From positions 62,001 to 126,000 of the forward strand of contig NZ_MRZN01000006.1 of assembly GCF_002614725.1 (NCBI RefSeq): DNA of 64,000 nt, written 5' to 3'. This DNA is from Staphylococcus edaphicus (GTDB lineage: Bacteria; Bacillota; Bacilli; Staphylococcales; Staphylococcaceae). The notes below the pieces were generated by a model. It searched no databases. It saw only the letters and a program-made list of their open reading frames with translations, and had not been told where the DNA came from. Every line of letters begins with the position of its first letter. The stretch's first letter is position 1. Below are positions 38,303 to 47,086 of this stretch, piece by piece. The position numbers and the translations under genes are program-made.

Positions 38303-38503
38303 ATGAATCATGTAAAACTTTACCGAACCTCAAAGCAAATGTCACAACTTACGCTTGCTCGCGCGGTTGAAGTATCAAGACAAACAATCAATATGATTGA
38401 AAATAACAAATATAATCCATCATTGAATTTATGTATTAACATAGCGAAAGCTTTAGACGTTACACTCAACGATTTATTTTGGGAGGAGGATTCATATGAA
38501 TAG
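38303..38503 (+). CDS. Small XRE family regulator
   Basis: A 66-residue stand-alone helix-turn-helix protein, of the YozG/Xre-mini type: [48 protein letters not shown]. Nothing but the DNA-binding domain is present. Its last codons overlap the start of the next gene by 8 bp, and that gene's ribosome binding site (GGAGGA) lies inside it, so the three genes form one transcript. Such pairs of a tiny XRE regulator and small membrane proteins are common in Firmicutes; their roles are mostly unknown. Confidence 0.85.
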   Translation: MNHVKLYRTSKQMSQLTLARAVEVSRQTINMIENNKYNPSLNLCINIAKALDVTLNDLFWEEDSYE

Positions 38504-39020
38504 AAAAGATAAATGGTTATATCAAAATTTCACCGGTTCAATGAGTAGCCCAGATGAATATCAACAACATGAAATTGATAAAACACTAGCGAAATGCAGT
38601 ATTATCGGTTTGTACACGCTTATCGCACTCGTTTATTTCTCTATTTTCTTCGACATTGAACGTTCATTTTTATCTCCATTCACTATTGGCGGGGTATGCT
38701 TGCTAATCGTTTTGGGTTGTAGAATGTCTATCAGTAAATTTAGCGCTGAGCCATTAACTATCGAGGTCAGCGATTCAGACGTTTACCAGAAGTTGCTACG
38801 TGAAACTCGCAATAAAAGAATTATTTTCTTAATGATTGCAATAATTTATATGCTTTTAACTGCAACAGTAATCGCACCAATCCTTGCAGGAAACCGTTTT
38901 AATTTTGATATTTTAACTGAGTATAGTACCTATCTACCATTAATTATCATCACCATATTTACGGTTACTAAGGATTCTCGGATAAAACTGCTAGATGAAA
39001 GGAGTGAACATGATGAATAA
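38496..39020 (+). CDS. Small multi-spanning membrane protein, unknown
   Basis: A 174-residue protein with four predicted membrane helices (about 34-50, 57-74, 108-130 and 144-160) and no recognisable catalytic motif. The N-terminus is hydrophilic and the end is charged (DERSEHDE). It is co-transcribed with the XRE regulator in front and overlaps the next membrane protein by 11 bp, so the products may work as a pair. I do not recognise a named family with confidence. Confidence 0.7.
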   Translation: MNRKDKWLYQNFTGSMSSPDEYQQHEIDKTLAKCSIIGLYTLIALVYFSIFFDIERSFLSPFTIGGVCLLIVLGCRMSISKFSAEPLTIEVSDSDVYQKLLRETRNKRIIFLMIAIIYMLLTATVIAPILAGNRFNFDILTEYSTYLPLIIITIFTVTKDSRIKLLDERSEHDE

Positions 39021-39528
39021 CGACAAAATTCTACGTTTAATTCCTAACTTTAGATTTACAGATGAATATGAACGTCAACAACTATTACACGATTATGCTA
39101 GGTTCTCTCCATGGATTTTTTGGGGTAGTCTTATTGTAGGCACATTAGATTTTTTTATAAATAGCTATCTAGGTCAGCTGCCTGCGTTAGGTATATTAAC
39201 TTATATATTCATACTCATCTATTCTGTCATATTAGTCGTTTCTCTTCGTAAGAAAAAAGTAGACACTTTAGAGGTTCATACTGAGGCACAATATAAGATC
39301 CAATTAAAGAAATTACATAAAAGCAGCCTATTATTCGCAACTATAATGTTTATCATATTCAACCTAAATTATTACTGGATACCATTCGTCACAGGTTCAG
39401 ATTTGCCACATCGTTCAGATATTTTAACAAATCTACTTACGACTTTAATTATTGCTTTAATAACTGGCTTTGTCGTCTACGGATTTGCGAAAAGTAAACT
39501 CATTAAAACATATAAAGATAATGCGTAG
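39010..39528 (+). CDS. Small membrane protein, possibly DUF3278-like
   Basis: A 172-residue protein with four predicted membrane helices in two pairs, with a charged cytoplasmic segment (RKKKVDTLEVHTEAQYKIQLKKLHK) between them. The layout parallels that of the gene before it, so the two may be distant paralogues. The start is an ATG that overlaps the preceding gene, with AAAGGAG five bases upstream; a second ATG follows directly. It resembles the DUF3278 proteins of lactic acid bacteria, but I am not sure. Function unknown. Confidence 0.65.
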   Translation: MMNNDKILRLIPNFRFTDEYERQQLLHDYARFSPWIFWGSLIVGTLDFFINSYLGQLPALGILTYIFILIYSVILVVSLRKKKVDTLEVHTEAQYKIQLKKLHKSSLLFATIMFIIFNLNYYWIPFVTGSDLPHRSDILTNLLTTLIIALITGFVVYGFAKSKLIKTYKDNA

Positions 39529-39597
39529 TTAACACTTAATTATTATCTATTAAACGTCTTCATTTGTACCTTTTAATAGATAGTAGTGATTATAAGT

Positions 39598-39631
39598 AAT
39601 GCCCACGTTTGATTAACTAAACGTGGGCATT
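39598..39631. terminator. Bidirectional terminator
   Basis: AATGCCCACGTTT / AAACGTGGGCATT, between the membrane protein gene and the convergent VOC gene. Confidence 0.8.
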
Positions 39632-39644
39632 TATATCAATTTAT

Positions 39645-40058
39645 TTATGCTGGTTTTGTATAACTTAAATCCCATCCAATGGCATACTTATCAACAAGTT
39701 TGGCATATTTCGCTCCCCAAAACATATCGTCAAGTTCCATTTGCACTTCACCGTCTGCTTTTAAATGATTATAGGCACGCGTTAATGCTTCTTCACTATC
39801 AAAATCTAATACAATATATACATTGCGATCTTGTAACATTGTATTATCATCTTTAGGAATATCTGACAGCATAAATATTTGTCCATCAACTTCTAATTGG
39901 CTATGAATAACACGCTCAGGGTCATCAGCAACTTGTTCATTTGCTTCGCCATATGTCATGACACCTTTAATCGTACCTTCTAATATTTCACTATAAAATT
40001 TTAAAGCGTCTCTGCATGTACCATTAAAAAATAAATAAGGTGATACTGTTTTTAACAT
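39645..40058 (-). CDS. VOC family protein (PhnB-like)
   Basis: A 137-residue glyoxalase/bleomycin-fold protein of the PhnB/3-demethylubiquinone methyltransferase-like group. PYLFFNGTCRDALKFYSEIL at the N-terminus and MFWGAKYAKLVDKYAIGWDL at the C-terminus are hallmarks. The C-terminal 'WG..yg...D.fGi.W' signature occurs here in variant form. Members are of unknown function. It is a soluble protein made from a single gene with AAAGGGG before the ATG. Confidence 0.85.
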   Translation of the reverse strand: MLKTVSPYLFFNGTCRDALKFYSEILEGTIKGVMTYGEANEQVADDPERVIHSQLEVDGQIFMLSDIPKDDNTMLQDRNVYIVLDFDSEEALTRAYNHLKADGEVQMELDDMFWGAKYAKLVDKYAIGWDLSYTKPA

Positions 40059-40204
40059 AGTAAAGCCCCTTTCATATTTTATAATACTTTGACCTTACCC
40101 GACTATTGTAAATCTAGTCATATGATTCAGTTTAAATGACATGCCCCTGACTTATATGCCACTTTTTAGCACGATGCATTCAGTTGTTAAACATTTAGAC
40201 TGTG

Positions 40205-41020
40205 CTAAAGAAACTTTTCTATATAAAAAGCAGATTCTTCAATTGATTTGTATTCTGTATTAATGACTGTCGCGTTTAACTTCCTAAAAACTTCTTCAGC
40301 ATAGCTTAATTCTTTCCTAATTCGGTCAACACTATTATAGTTTGTCGGTCCGTGTAAACCCAATACTTTAACACGTTCATTACGTATATTTAAAATATAC
40401 TGTGGACTTGCCGTCAATCCAAAAACTTTTAACTTTTTATGCCGAAAGACTTCATCAGGAATATCCACTTCTGGTACTAGTGGTATGTTTGCTATCTTAT
40501 ATCCTTTATTTGCCAAATACATACTCAAAGGGGTCTTAGATGTTCTTGAAACACCAACTATCAATGCATCCGCTTCTCCAATGTCTGTAAAATGTTTACC
40601 ATCGTCATATTTAACAGAATATTCCATAGCTTCTATTCTTCTAAAATAATTTTCGTCTAATTTACGTAAGGCTCCGCTTTCTAAAATTGGCGAACAATTT
40701 GTGCGTTGTTGAATAATACCAATTAAGTCAGACATATAATCAACATATGGAATATCTGCTTCTTTTGCAAATTGCTGTCCTACAATATTAAATTCAGGAT
40801 TCACTAATGTTGTTATCACAACTGCCCCACGTGCTTTAGCACTTTTTAAAATATTAATGAGCTCTTCTTCACTTTTGATAAAAGGAAACTTTTTTATTTC
40901 AATTTGTGATACTTCCGGAAATTGAGTTAGTGTTGCATGTACCATGCGCTGCGCCGTTTCACCTATAGAATCTGAAATAACATATAATCTGAGTTGTGGT
41001 TCTTTTGAATCACTATACAC
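40205..41020 (-). CDS. Pyruvate phosphate dikinase regulatory protein (DUF299 kinase/pyrophosphorylase)
   Basis: A 271-residue bifunctional enzyme that inactivates PPDK with ADP and restores it by phosphorolysis. LYVISDSIGETAQ is the N-terminal signature. VGVSRTSKTPLSMYLANKGYK is the P-loop-like region. The start is best placed at a GTG (41018-41020): AAAGGTGG lies eight bases upstream, inside the end of ppdK. Starting there the two genes overlap by 8 bp and the protein length equals that of other family members; the in-frame ATG 42 codons upstream would add a sequence that only reads through ppdK. The pairing with ppdK points to that protein as its target. Confidence 0.9.
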   Translation of the reverse strand: MYSDSKEPQLRLYVISDSIGETAQRMVHATLTQFPEVSQIEIKKFPFIKSEEELINILKSAKARGAVVITTLVNPEFNIVGQQFAKEADIPYVDYMSDLIGIIQQRTNCSPILESGALRKLDENYFRRIEAMEYSVKYDDGKHFTDIGEADALIVGVSRTSKTPLSMYLANKGYKIANIPLVPEVDIPDEVFRHKKLKVFGLTASPQYILNIRNERVKVLGLHGPTNYNSVDRIRKELSYAEEVFRKLNATVINTEYKSIEESAFYIEKFL

Positions 41021-43646
41021 GTGATCGACCACCTTTAACCTCGCTTTGCGCAGTTGATAATAATGCACCAGGTACTCTGAATGGTGAGCATGAAACATAA
41101 TCAATATCGATTTGATTAAAGTAATGAATTGATTTATCATCTCCACCTAATTCACCACAAACACCTATTTTAATATTAGGATTAACTGCTTTAGCTTGTT
41201 GCGCAGCTTTTTTGACAAGTTGTCCTACACCATTTTGATCTAAAGTTTGGAATGGATCACGTTCTAGAATACCTTGCTCTAAATATGAACCTATAAATTT
41301 ACCAGCATCATCTCTCGAGAATCCAAAAGTCAATTGTGTTAAATCATTCGTTCCAAAGCTAAAGAAATCACACACTTCCGCTAACTCGTCGGCAATTAGG
41401 CATGCTCTCGGCGTTTCAATCATTGTTCCAATGAGATATTGAATTCTATCTCCAGCTTCTTGTTGTAATTGTTCTATCTTTTCAACAATTTGATCTTTTA
41501 AAATAGTAAATTCTGCTACTGTTGAAACTAAAGGTATCATAATTTCAGGTTGGCATTCGATACCTTGTGCTTTCAAACGCAGTGCACTGCTCACTATAGC
41601 TTCGGCTTGCATAACATACAATTCAGGATACGTAATCGCAAGACGACAACCTCTATGTCCCAACATTGGGTTTACTTCGTTTAAATTTTCAATATACTGT
41701 TCCAATTCACGTACTGACACATTTAACTGTTCCGCTACATTATTTTTTTCTTCTACAGAACTTGGTAAAAATTCATGAAGTGGTGGATCTAACAGTCTAA
41801 TAATCGTTGGTCTCTCACCAGATAACTTCAATATTGCTTCAAAATCAGTCATTTGATATTGTTGAATTTTATTTAATGCCGCAATACGTTTATCTTGTGT
41901 ATCTGACAAAATAAAGCGACGCATTTCAATCAATCGTTCCGGTCCAAAGAACATATGCTCCGTACGAACAAGACCTATACCTTTAGCATTAAACTGATAA
42001 CCAGTCTGAATATCTTGCGGCGTTTCTGCATTCATTCTAACTTGTAATCTTGCTACATCTTCTGACCATGACATAAATTGTTCAAAAGCTTCACTGCGCT
42101 CTGCTTTCATTGTCGCTACTTCGCCATAATAAATGTCACCTTTCGCACCATCTACCGAAATAACATCACCTTCCTGTAAGGTGCCACCTGGATAATGAAT
42201 TACCTTATCTACAACATTGATTTCAACATCCGAACATCCTGTCACACAACATTTGCCCATTCCTCGTGCTACGACAGCAGCATGTGATGTCATACCACCA
42301 TGTGTTGTAACAATCGCTTCACTTGCAATCATACCTTCAATATCTTCCGGAGAGGTTTCAGGACGCATTAAAATAACTTTATTTCCATTTTCAGCTTGTT
42401 CTTTCGCAATTTCAGCTGAGAATACAATTTTACCACTGGCTGCTCCAGGACTTGCTGGTAACCCAATTTTAGAAATCGTTGTTGCATTTTTAAGTGATTG
42501 TTCATCAAAGTTCGGATGCAATAACTGATCAATAGATTTCACTTCAACGTTCAACACTGCTTCTTCTTTTGTAATAATTTCTTCTTCTACTAAATCTACA
42601 GCGATATGAATGGCAGCATTCGCTGTTCGTTTGCCACTTCTCGTCTGTAAAATATATAATTGTTCATTTTCAATTGTAAATTCAATATCTTGCATGTCCT
42701 TATAGTGCGTTTCAAGACGTTTAGAAACATCAACAAATTGTTGATGTACATGCGGCATTTGCGCTCTTAATGTTTCAATATCTTTAGGTGTACGGATACC
42801 TGCCACTACGTCTTCACCTTGTGCATTTAATAGATACTCTCCAAACAAGTTTGCCTGCCCTGTAACAGGATTACGTGTAAATGCCACTCCTGTACCACTA
42901 CGCTCTCCGCTATTACCAAAAACCATTTCTTGTATATTGACTGCGGTACCAATATCATGGGGTATCTCATTTAACTGACGATATACACGCGCACGATCGT
43001 TATCCCAAGATTTAAACACAGCTTCAATGGCTTCGGTTAATTGGTTAATTGGTTCTTGTGGAAATGGTTTATATGTTTCTTCTACATACACTTCTTTAAA
43101 ATGATTGCAAATATCTTGCAAACCTTCAGCTGGAATATCCGCATCACTTTGGTACCCATGTTGTGTCTTATATTGATTGAAATATGTATCAAATGCTGCC
43201 ATCGGAATGCCGTAAACAACCTGTCCAAACATTTGCAACAACCTTCTATAGCAATCATATGCAAAGCGAGAATCATTTGTTTTAGTAGCTAATTTTTTTA
43301 CATTTTCATCATTCAAACCTAAATTCAAAATCGTATCCATCATGCCCGGCATAGAAATCTTAGCGCCGCTACGTACAGAAACTAATAACAGTGACTCATC
43401 CGCAGAAAAAGATTTTTGTATGCGTTGAGATAAAGCATCTAGTTCAATATTCAACTGCTCTAGCAATGTATCAGGAAGTTCTGCATCATTTTTTAGATAT
43501 TCAATACATGCTTCAGTTGTAATAGTGAAACCGTCTGGAACAGGTAAGCCTAAGCTTTTCATCTCTGCTAGATTTGCACCTTTACCCCCTAATAAATCTT
43601 TCATAGATTTTTGTCCTTCATCAAACTTATAAATATATTTAGTCAT
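41013..43646 (-). CDS. ppdK: Pyruvate, phosphate dikinase
   Basis: An 877-residue enzyme interconverting pyruvate + ATP + Pi and PEP + AMP + PPi. The N-terminal ATP-grasp half opens with YIYKFDEG and LLGGKGANLAEM. The swivelling domain's catalytic His is in GGMTSHAAVVARGMGKCCV (about residue 455), and the regulatory Thr lies two residues before it. The C-terminal PEP domain has GLVRTEHMFF, GTMIETPRA, FSFGTNDLTQ and GVCGELGGD. All key motifs are intact. It overlaps the regulatory protein gene. The direction in vivo (gluconeogenic or glycolytic) is not set by sequence. It sits 1.1 kb from the glycerate kinase-lar locus. Confidence 0.95.
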   Translation of the reverse strand: MTKYIYKFDEGQKSMKDLLGGKGANLAEMKSLGLPVPDGFTITTEACIEYLKNDAELPDTLLEQLNIELDALSQRIQKSFSADESLLLVSVRSGAKISMPGMMDTILNLGLNDENVKKLATKTNDSRFAYDCYRRLLQMFGQVVYGIPMAAFDTYFNQYKTQHGYQSDADIPAEGLQDICNHFKEVYVEETYKPFPQEPINQLTEAIEAVFKSWDNDRARVYRQLNEIPHDIGTAVNIQEMVFGNSGERSGTGVAFTRNPVTGQANLFGEYLLNAQGEDVVAGIRTPKDIETLRAQMPHVHQQFVDVSKRLETHYKDMQDIEFTIENEQLYILQTRSGKRTANAAIHIAVDLVEEEIITKEEAVLNVEVKSIDQLLHPNFDEQSLKNATTISKIGLPASPGAASGKIVFSAEIAKEQAENGNKVILMRPETSPEDIEGMIASEAIVTTHGGMTSHAAVVARGMGKCCVTGCSDVEINVVDKVIHYPGGTLQEGDVISVDGAKGDIYYGEVATMKAERSEAFEQFMSWSEDVARLQVRMNAETPQDIQTGYQFNAKGIGLVRTEHMFFGPERLIEMRRFILSDTQDKRIAALNKIQQYQMTDFEAILKLSGERPTIIRLLDPPLHEFLPSSVEEKNNVAEQLNVSVRELEQYIENLNEVNPMLGHRGCRLAITYPELYVMQAEAIVSSALRLKAQGIECQPEIMIPLVSTVAEFTILKDQIVEKIEQLQQEAGDRIQYLIGTMIETPRACLIADELAEVCDFFSFGTNDLTQLTFGFSRDDAGKFIGSYLEQGILERDPFQTLDQNGVGQLVKKAAQQAKAVNPNIKIGVCGELGGDDKSIHYFNQIDIDYVSCSPFRVPGALLSTAQSEVKGGRSRV

Positions 43647-43672
43647 ACTAAATCACCTCAAATAATTATTAT

Positions 43673-43701
43673 GTTATACTAATTTCTATAGAGTATGTCA
43701 T
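43673..43701 (-). promoter_or_regulatory. ppdK promoter
   Basis: Minus-strand ATGACA (43696-43701), 17-bp spacer, TATAAC (43673-43678), 27 bp before the ppdK start. Confidence 0.55.
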
Positions 43702-43814
43702 ATTAGAACGAAAAAGACAACTAAAAAATTTAACATTATCAAAATATATTTTTATTTTTGTCTATTATTTAAAATTTGCTGCATTTGCTTAGATACTTTC
43801 AGATAAATAAAAAA

Positions 43815-43847
43815 GCCTCAGCAACCGCATAAATTGTTGCTGAGACC
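43815..43847. terminator. Terminator-like hairpin
   Basis: CTCAGCAAC / GTTGCTGAG, 9-bp arms with a 10-base loop, A-rich on one side and T-rich on the other. It has no intact gene before it on either strand, so it may belong to the decayed sequence next to it. Confidence 0.6.
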
Positions 43848-44653
43848 TTTTACATTTCACCAGTTTTTGCCCTTTTAAGTAAAAACATATGCTAACGTAT
43901 TTAAATGTATAGCTTCACCGAATATGTTCAATCTACATTAATAAATGATTCATACATGCTATTACTCACAAATGATAACCTTGCTATTATTCATTCTATT
44001 TCAAATTGTATAATGATAGGTTTTTTAAACTGGTCTTTGGTTTTTATACTGAGGAAATAAAAGTGGGTGAAATAGATAGAATTTAGACTATGTGCAATGA
44101 GATTTAAAAATATCTGTGCTCGTACTTAAAAGTGGCCGAATCCGTAGATTAAAATGTATTCAAGTAGGTTTATTAATATATAATCATTTGAAAAAGTGAC
44201 AAAAGAGGAATACTTGTTCTTAAAATGAAACAAGCTTAAAAATTTCATTCATATTAACTTTGATATTGCTCAGTTCTTTGCTTTGTAGTGTAATGAATAT
44301 TTTCTCGTTAAAACATAGTTACAAAATTAGAAAGTATAATTACTCAATACATATTATGTTCACTTCCCATCTTTTGATAATACATCAAGTACGATTGATG
44401 TGCGTCATTACTTAATAACTCAAAATTGGTACCATTTCTAATCAGGCAAATTCATAGTGGAAACAAAACGTTTTGTATCTATAAAGAATTTCATTATAAA
44501 TTTTATAGAATTATTTAGCAATAACTTAATTTAATTATATTGTTGGTCGTGTAATTTGTAAAGCACTTTTTTGCAGTCACAAAAAATACCATAACGTCTT
44601 TAATTATACTAAGCTATTTTATAAATTACTCAGTTCTTAAAATACATGATTAT
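43848..44653. other. Gene-poor region between ppdK and cdaR
   Basis: With the promoter and hairpin to its left, this forms about 1 kb with no intact gene. It holds a decayed reading frame (43991-44248, minus) and a 14-bp palindrome ACAAAACGTTTTGT (44463-44476). The rest is AT-rich with no RNA motif I can recognise. Confidence 0.5.
43991..44248 (-). pseudogene. Decayed reading frame, unidentified
   Basis: An 85-codon minus-strand frame from ATG to TGA with a single internal TAA (44126-44128). Such length with one stop is more than AT-rich noise normally gives. After the stop it reads VRAQIFLNLIAHSLNSIYF and then KTKDQFKKPIIIQFEIE. There is no ribosome binding site. It may be the end of a lost gene, perhaps a transposase, but I cannot support that. 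It could also be chance. Confidence 0.25.
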
Positions 44654-45733
44654 TTAACACCACAAAGCAATTTGTAATTTTATCGCATCAGAATATTTTT
44701 TAGGATTTAAACCTGTTTGTGTTTCACATTTTTCTAAACGATACAGCAATGTATTACGATGTATATAAAGGTATTTCGCAGTTTGTGTTATATTCAAATC
44801 ATTATCAAAAAAACATTTCAATGTTTCAATGCTTTGTTTGTCCAATCCCTCCAATATTCTTTTTTTATACCGCTCTCTTATTTCTTCATTTATTTGGTAC
44901 AGTAATGTTTTTTCTTCTACATCTTCAAATGAAACTAGGGAAGCATTTTGATCATTTAACATAAAAACAAGTTCACATTCTTCATATGCTCTTTTAAACT
45001 CATTTAAACTTGTAAAAACTAGACTGGAGGCTATGTGCACGTCTAAATTTAGTGATGTAAATACTTGGTGTATTCGATTTATTTTTAGATCCAATGTTTC
45101 TGAATTTTCATCTGTTATTAAAATAACAATGCGATTATAATTTGTAAAAGCAATTGTAAAGCTCGTTTTATCAATTATTTTAACTAACATTTGTACTATA
45201 GTACTTCTTGAGAATATTTGCTTTTCTAGATGGACAACGATACATTTCCTATAAGTTAGCAATGCTAAATTTAATTGCTTCGTTAGATATTGCATAAAAG
45301 ATTTAGACGGTTCACTTTTTAATAATTCTTCTATAAATAATTCCTGACTGCGTAGCTGCCCTTCTAATTCATATGTAAAATAATTTTGATATAGTAGTAA
45401 CTCCGTGGACATTTTCACTAAATCAGCTACATGGGTCAATGTTTGTGGATCGCCTGTAATACCGATGACACCAACTATATTATCTTGAAATATAATTGGT
45501 AAATTAATTCCAGGTTGGGTACCTTGCAAATGAGCTGTGTCTTTTTCTGATAAAATAACCGTTTGCGCATTCGCTAATACTTGAAGTGCACCCTCATGAA
45601 TTTGCCCAACTCTACTTTTATCAAAAGAAGCAATAATTTCTCCATTAAAATTCATTATATTAATATTACTATTTGTTCTTTTTACTGTTTCTTTTACGAT
45701 TAATGTAGCTAATGCTTCAGTTAAGATTTGCAT
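44654..45733 (-). CDS. CdaR family sugar-diacid regulator
   Basis: A 359-residue transcription factor: an N-terminal putative sugar diacid recognition domain (about 1-135, with QTVILSEKDTAHLQGTQPGINLPIIFQDNIVGVIGITGD) and a C-terminal PucR-type helix-turn-helix (NITQTAKYLYIHRNTLLYRLEKCETQTGLNP). E. coli CdaR activates glucarate, galactarate and glycerate genes. Here it diverges from a glycerate kinase, which is what the family leads one to expect. The start at MQILTEALA is set by GAGGTG; an earlier ATG 14 codons upstream has no such site. Its likely ligand is glycerate or a related acid. Confidence 0.85.
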   Translation of the reverse strand: MQILTEALATLIVKETVKRTNSNINIMNFNGEIIASFDKSRVGQIHEGALQVLANAQTVILSEKDTAHLQGTQPGINLPIIFQDNIVGVIGITGDPQTLTHVADLVKMSTELLLYQNYFTYELEGQLRSQELFIEELLKSEPSKSFMQYLTKQLNLALLTYRKCIVVHLEKQIFSRSTIVQMLVKIIDKTSFTIAFTNYNRIVILITDENSETLDLKINRIHQVFTSLNLDVHIASSLVFTSLNEFKRAYEECELVFMLNDQNASLVSFEDVEEKTLLYQINEEIRERYKKRILEGLDKQSIETLKCFFDNDLNITQTAKYLYIHRNTLLYRLEKCETQTGLNPKKYSDAIKLQIALWC

Positions 45734-45816
45734 CAAGTCACCTCTTGTATATTTTATATAAATGAACAGTACCATTTTTGTATATTTTAACCCTATTTTA
45801 TCTTAATTAAAATCGA

Positions 45817-45851
45817 TATAATGAGTAAACAAGATAATGAAAACGATTTCA
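45817..45851 (+). promoter_or_regulatory. Glycerate kinase promoter with cre site
   Basis: TATAAT (45817-45822) has no good -35, as expected if an activator such as CdaR is needed. Downstream, 45838-45851 reads TGAAAACGATTTCA, matching TGNNANCGNTNNCA at every fixed base and close to the full cre consensus. It lies after the transcript start and before the ribosome binding site (AAGGAG), a position where CcpA can block elongation. Confidence 0.75.
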
Positions 45852-45866
45852 AGGAGTGTGACTTAT

Positions 45867-47000
45867 TTGAACATTATTTTAGCACCTGATTCTTTTAAAG
45901 GAAGCATGTCAGCTACTGAAGTAGCTACTTATATGAGCCAAAGTATTTCTGACGTATTTCCAAAAGCTGAAATACATACTTTACCTGTTGGGGACGGGGG
46001 TGAAGGCACAATGGAAGCCTTAGTAAATGCTACAGACGGAACATTCACAACAGTTAATGTAACTGGGCCACTAGGAAATAAGGTCACCGCACAATATGGT
46101 GTGCTCAATGATAAGCAAACGTGTGTGATAGAAATGGCCGAAGCATCTGGTTTAAAGCATGTGCCTAATCATGCACTGAACGTTATGCAAGCCACTACGT
46201 TTGGTACTGGAGAATTAATTAAAGCTGCTCTAGATAGTGGCTACACCAAATTCATTCTTGCCCTTGGTGGTTCTGCTACAAATGATGCTGGTGCTGGAAT
46301 GTTACAAGCATTAGGCGCCAAACTTTTAGATCAATATGATAATGAAGTTGGCTTCGGCGGTACTTGTTTACAACACATACGCAACTTCGATTTAACTCAT
46401 TTTGATGCACGAATAAAACATTGTACGTTTACGATTGCTACTGATGTGCAAAATCCACTCATTGGTAATAATGGGGCTTCATTTGTATTTGGTAAGCAAA
46501 AGGGTGCAACAGAAGCCCAATTAAACGCATTAGAACAAAATCTCACACATTGGGCAGATTTAGTTGCACTTGAGAAAGGTATCCGCCTGCATGATTTACC
46601 TGGTGCAGGCGCTGCCGGGGGATTAGGTGGTGCTTTCAAAGCTTTTTTCCCTAGTCATTTCGAAGATGGTATTCAAGTCGTAATAGATTATATCAAACTA
46701 GATGAATATATGGACAATGCAGATTTAGTCATTACAGGTGAAGGTAGGATTGATTTTCAAACTTTCTACGGTAAAACACCCATGGGTATTGCCAAATTTG
46801 CTCATAAGTATAAAGTTCCCGTTATTTTTATAGGTGGTTCTATCGATGTCGATGTAGATCGATTTAATGACGTTGGTGTAATTGGTGCTTTCAGTCTAAC
46901 TAACGGTCCTATGTCACTCGAAGATACGATAACACAATCGGAAAGCTTAGTTAAAAAAGCAACCAAAAATATCGTCAAAACATTCTTTCATAAACGATAG
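45867..47000 (+). CDS. Glycerate kinase (GarK/GlxK family)
   Basis: A 377-residue D-glycerate kinase of the PF02595 family, forming 2-phosphoglycerate in characterised relatives. NIILAPDSFKGSMSATEVA is the N-terminal signature, then LPVGDGGEGTMEAL, LALGGSATNDAGAGMLQALGAK and the C-terminal VITGEGRIDFQTFYGKTPMGIA. The start is TTG, nine bases after AAGGAG. An ATG ten codons upstream is in frame, but it overlaps the cre site and lacks a ribosome binding site. It is the first gene of a five-gene run with larA-larE-larB-larC; larA starts 86 bp later, without a terminator between them. Confidence 0.9.
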   Translation: MNIILAPDSFKGSMSATEVATYMSQSISDVFPKAEIHTLPVGDGGEGTMEALVNATDGTFTTVNVTGPLGNKVTAQYGVLNDKQTCVIEMAEASGLKHVPNHALNVMQATTFGTGELIKAALDSGYTKFILALGGSATNDAGAGMLQALGAKLLDQYDNEVGFGGTCLQHIRNFDLTHFDARIKHCTFTIATDVQNPLIGNNGASFVFGKQKGATEAQLNALEQNLTHWADLVALEKGIRLHDLPGAGAAGGLGGAFKAFFPSHFEDGIQVVIDYIKLDEYMDNADLVITGEGRIDFQTFYGKTPMGIAKFAHKYKVPVIFIGGSIDVDVDRFNDVGVIGAFSLTNGPMSLEDTITQSESLVKKATKNIVKTFFHKR

Positions 47001-47086
47001 TTTTATCTAAATATTCTGAATAATGTTAAAATAAGTCAAACGGAATGCTTTATTTACAAAACTTATAGTTGTGAGGAGGAATCATT

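Noticed and set aside
43041..43292. Open frame antisense to ppdK rich in Phe, Ile and Cys
   Set aside because: No ribosome binding site and complete overlap with a well-conserved enzyme gene.
44463..44476. ACAAAACGTTTTGT as a cre site
   Set aside because: Perfectly palindromic, but it lacks the outer TG...CA of the cre pattern and is about 1.3 kb from the nearest downstream start. Kept only as an unexplained palindrome.
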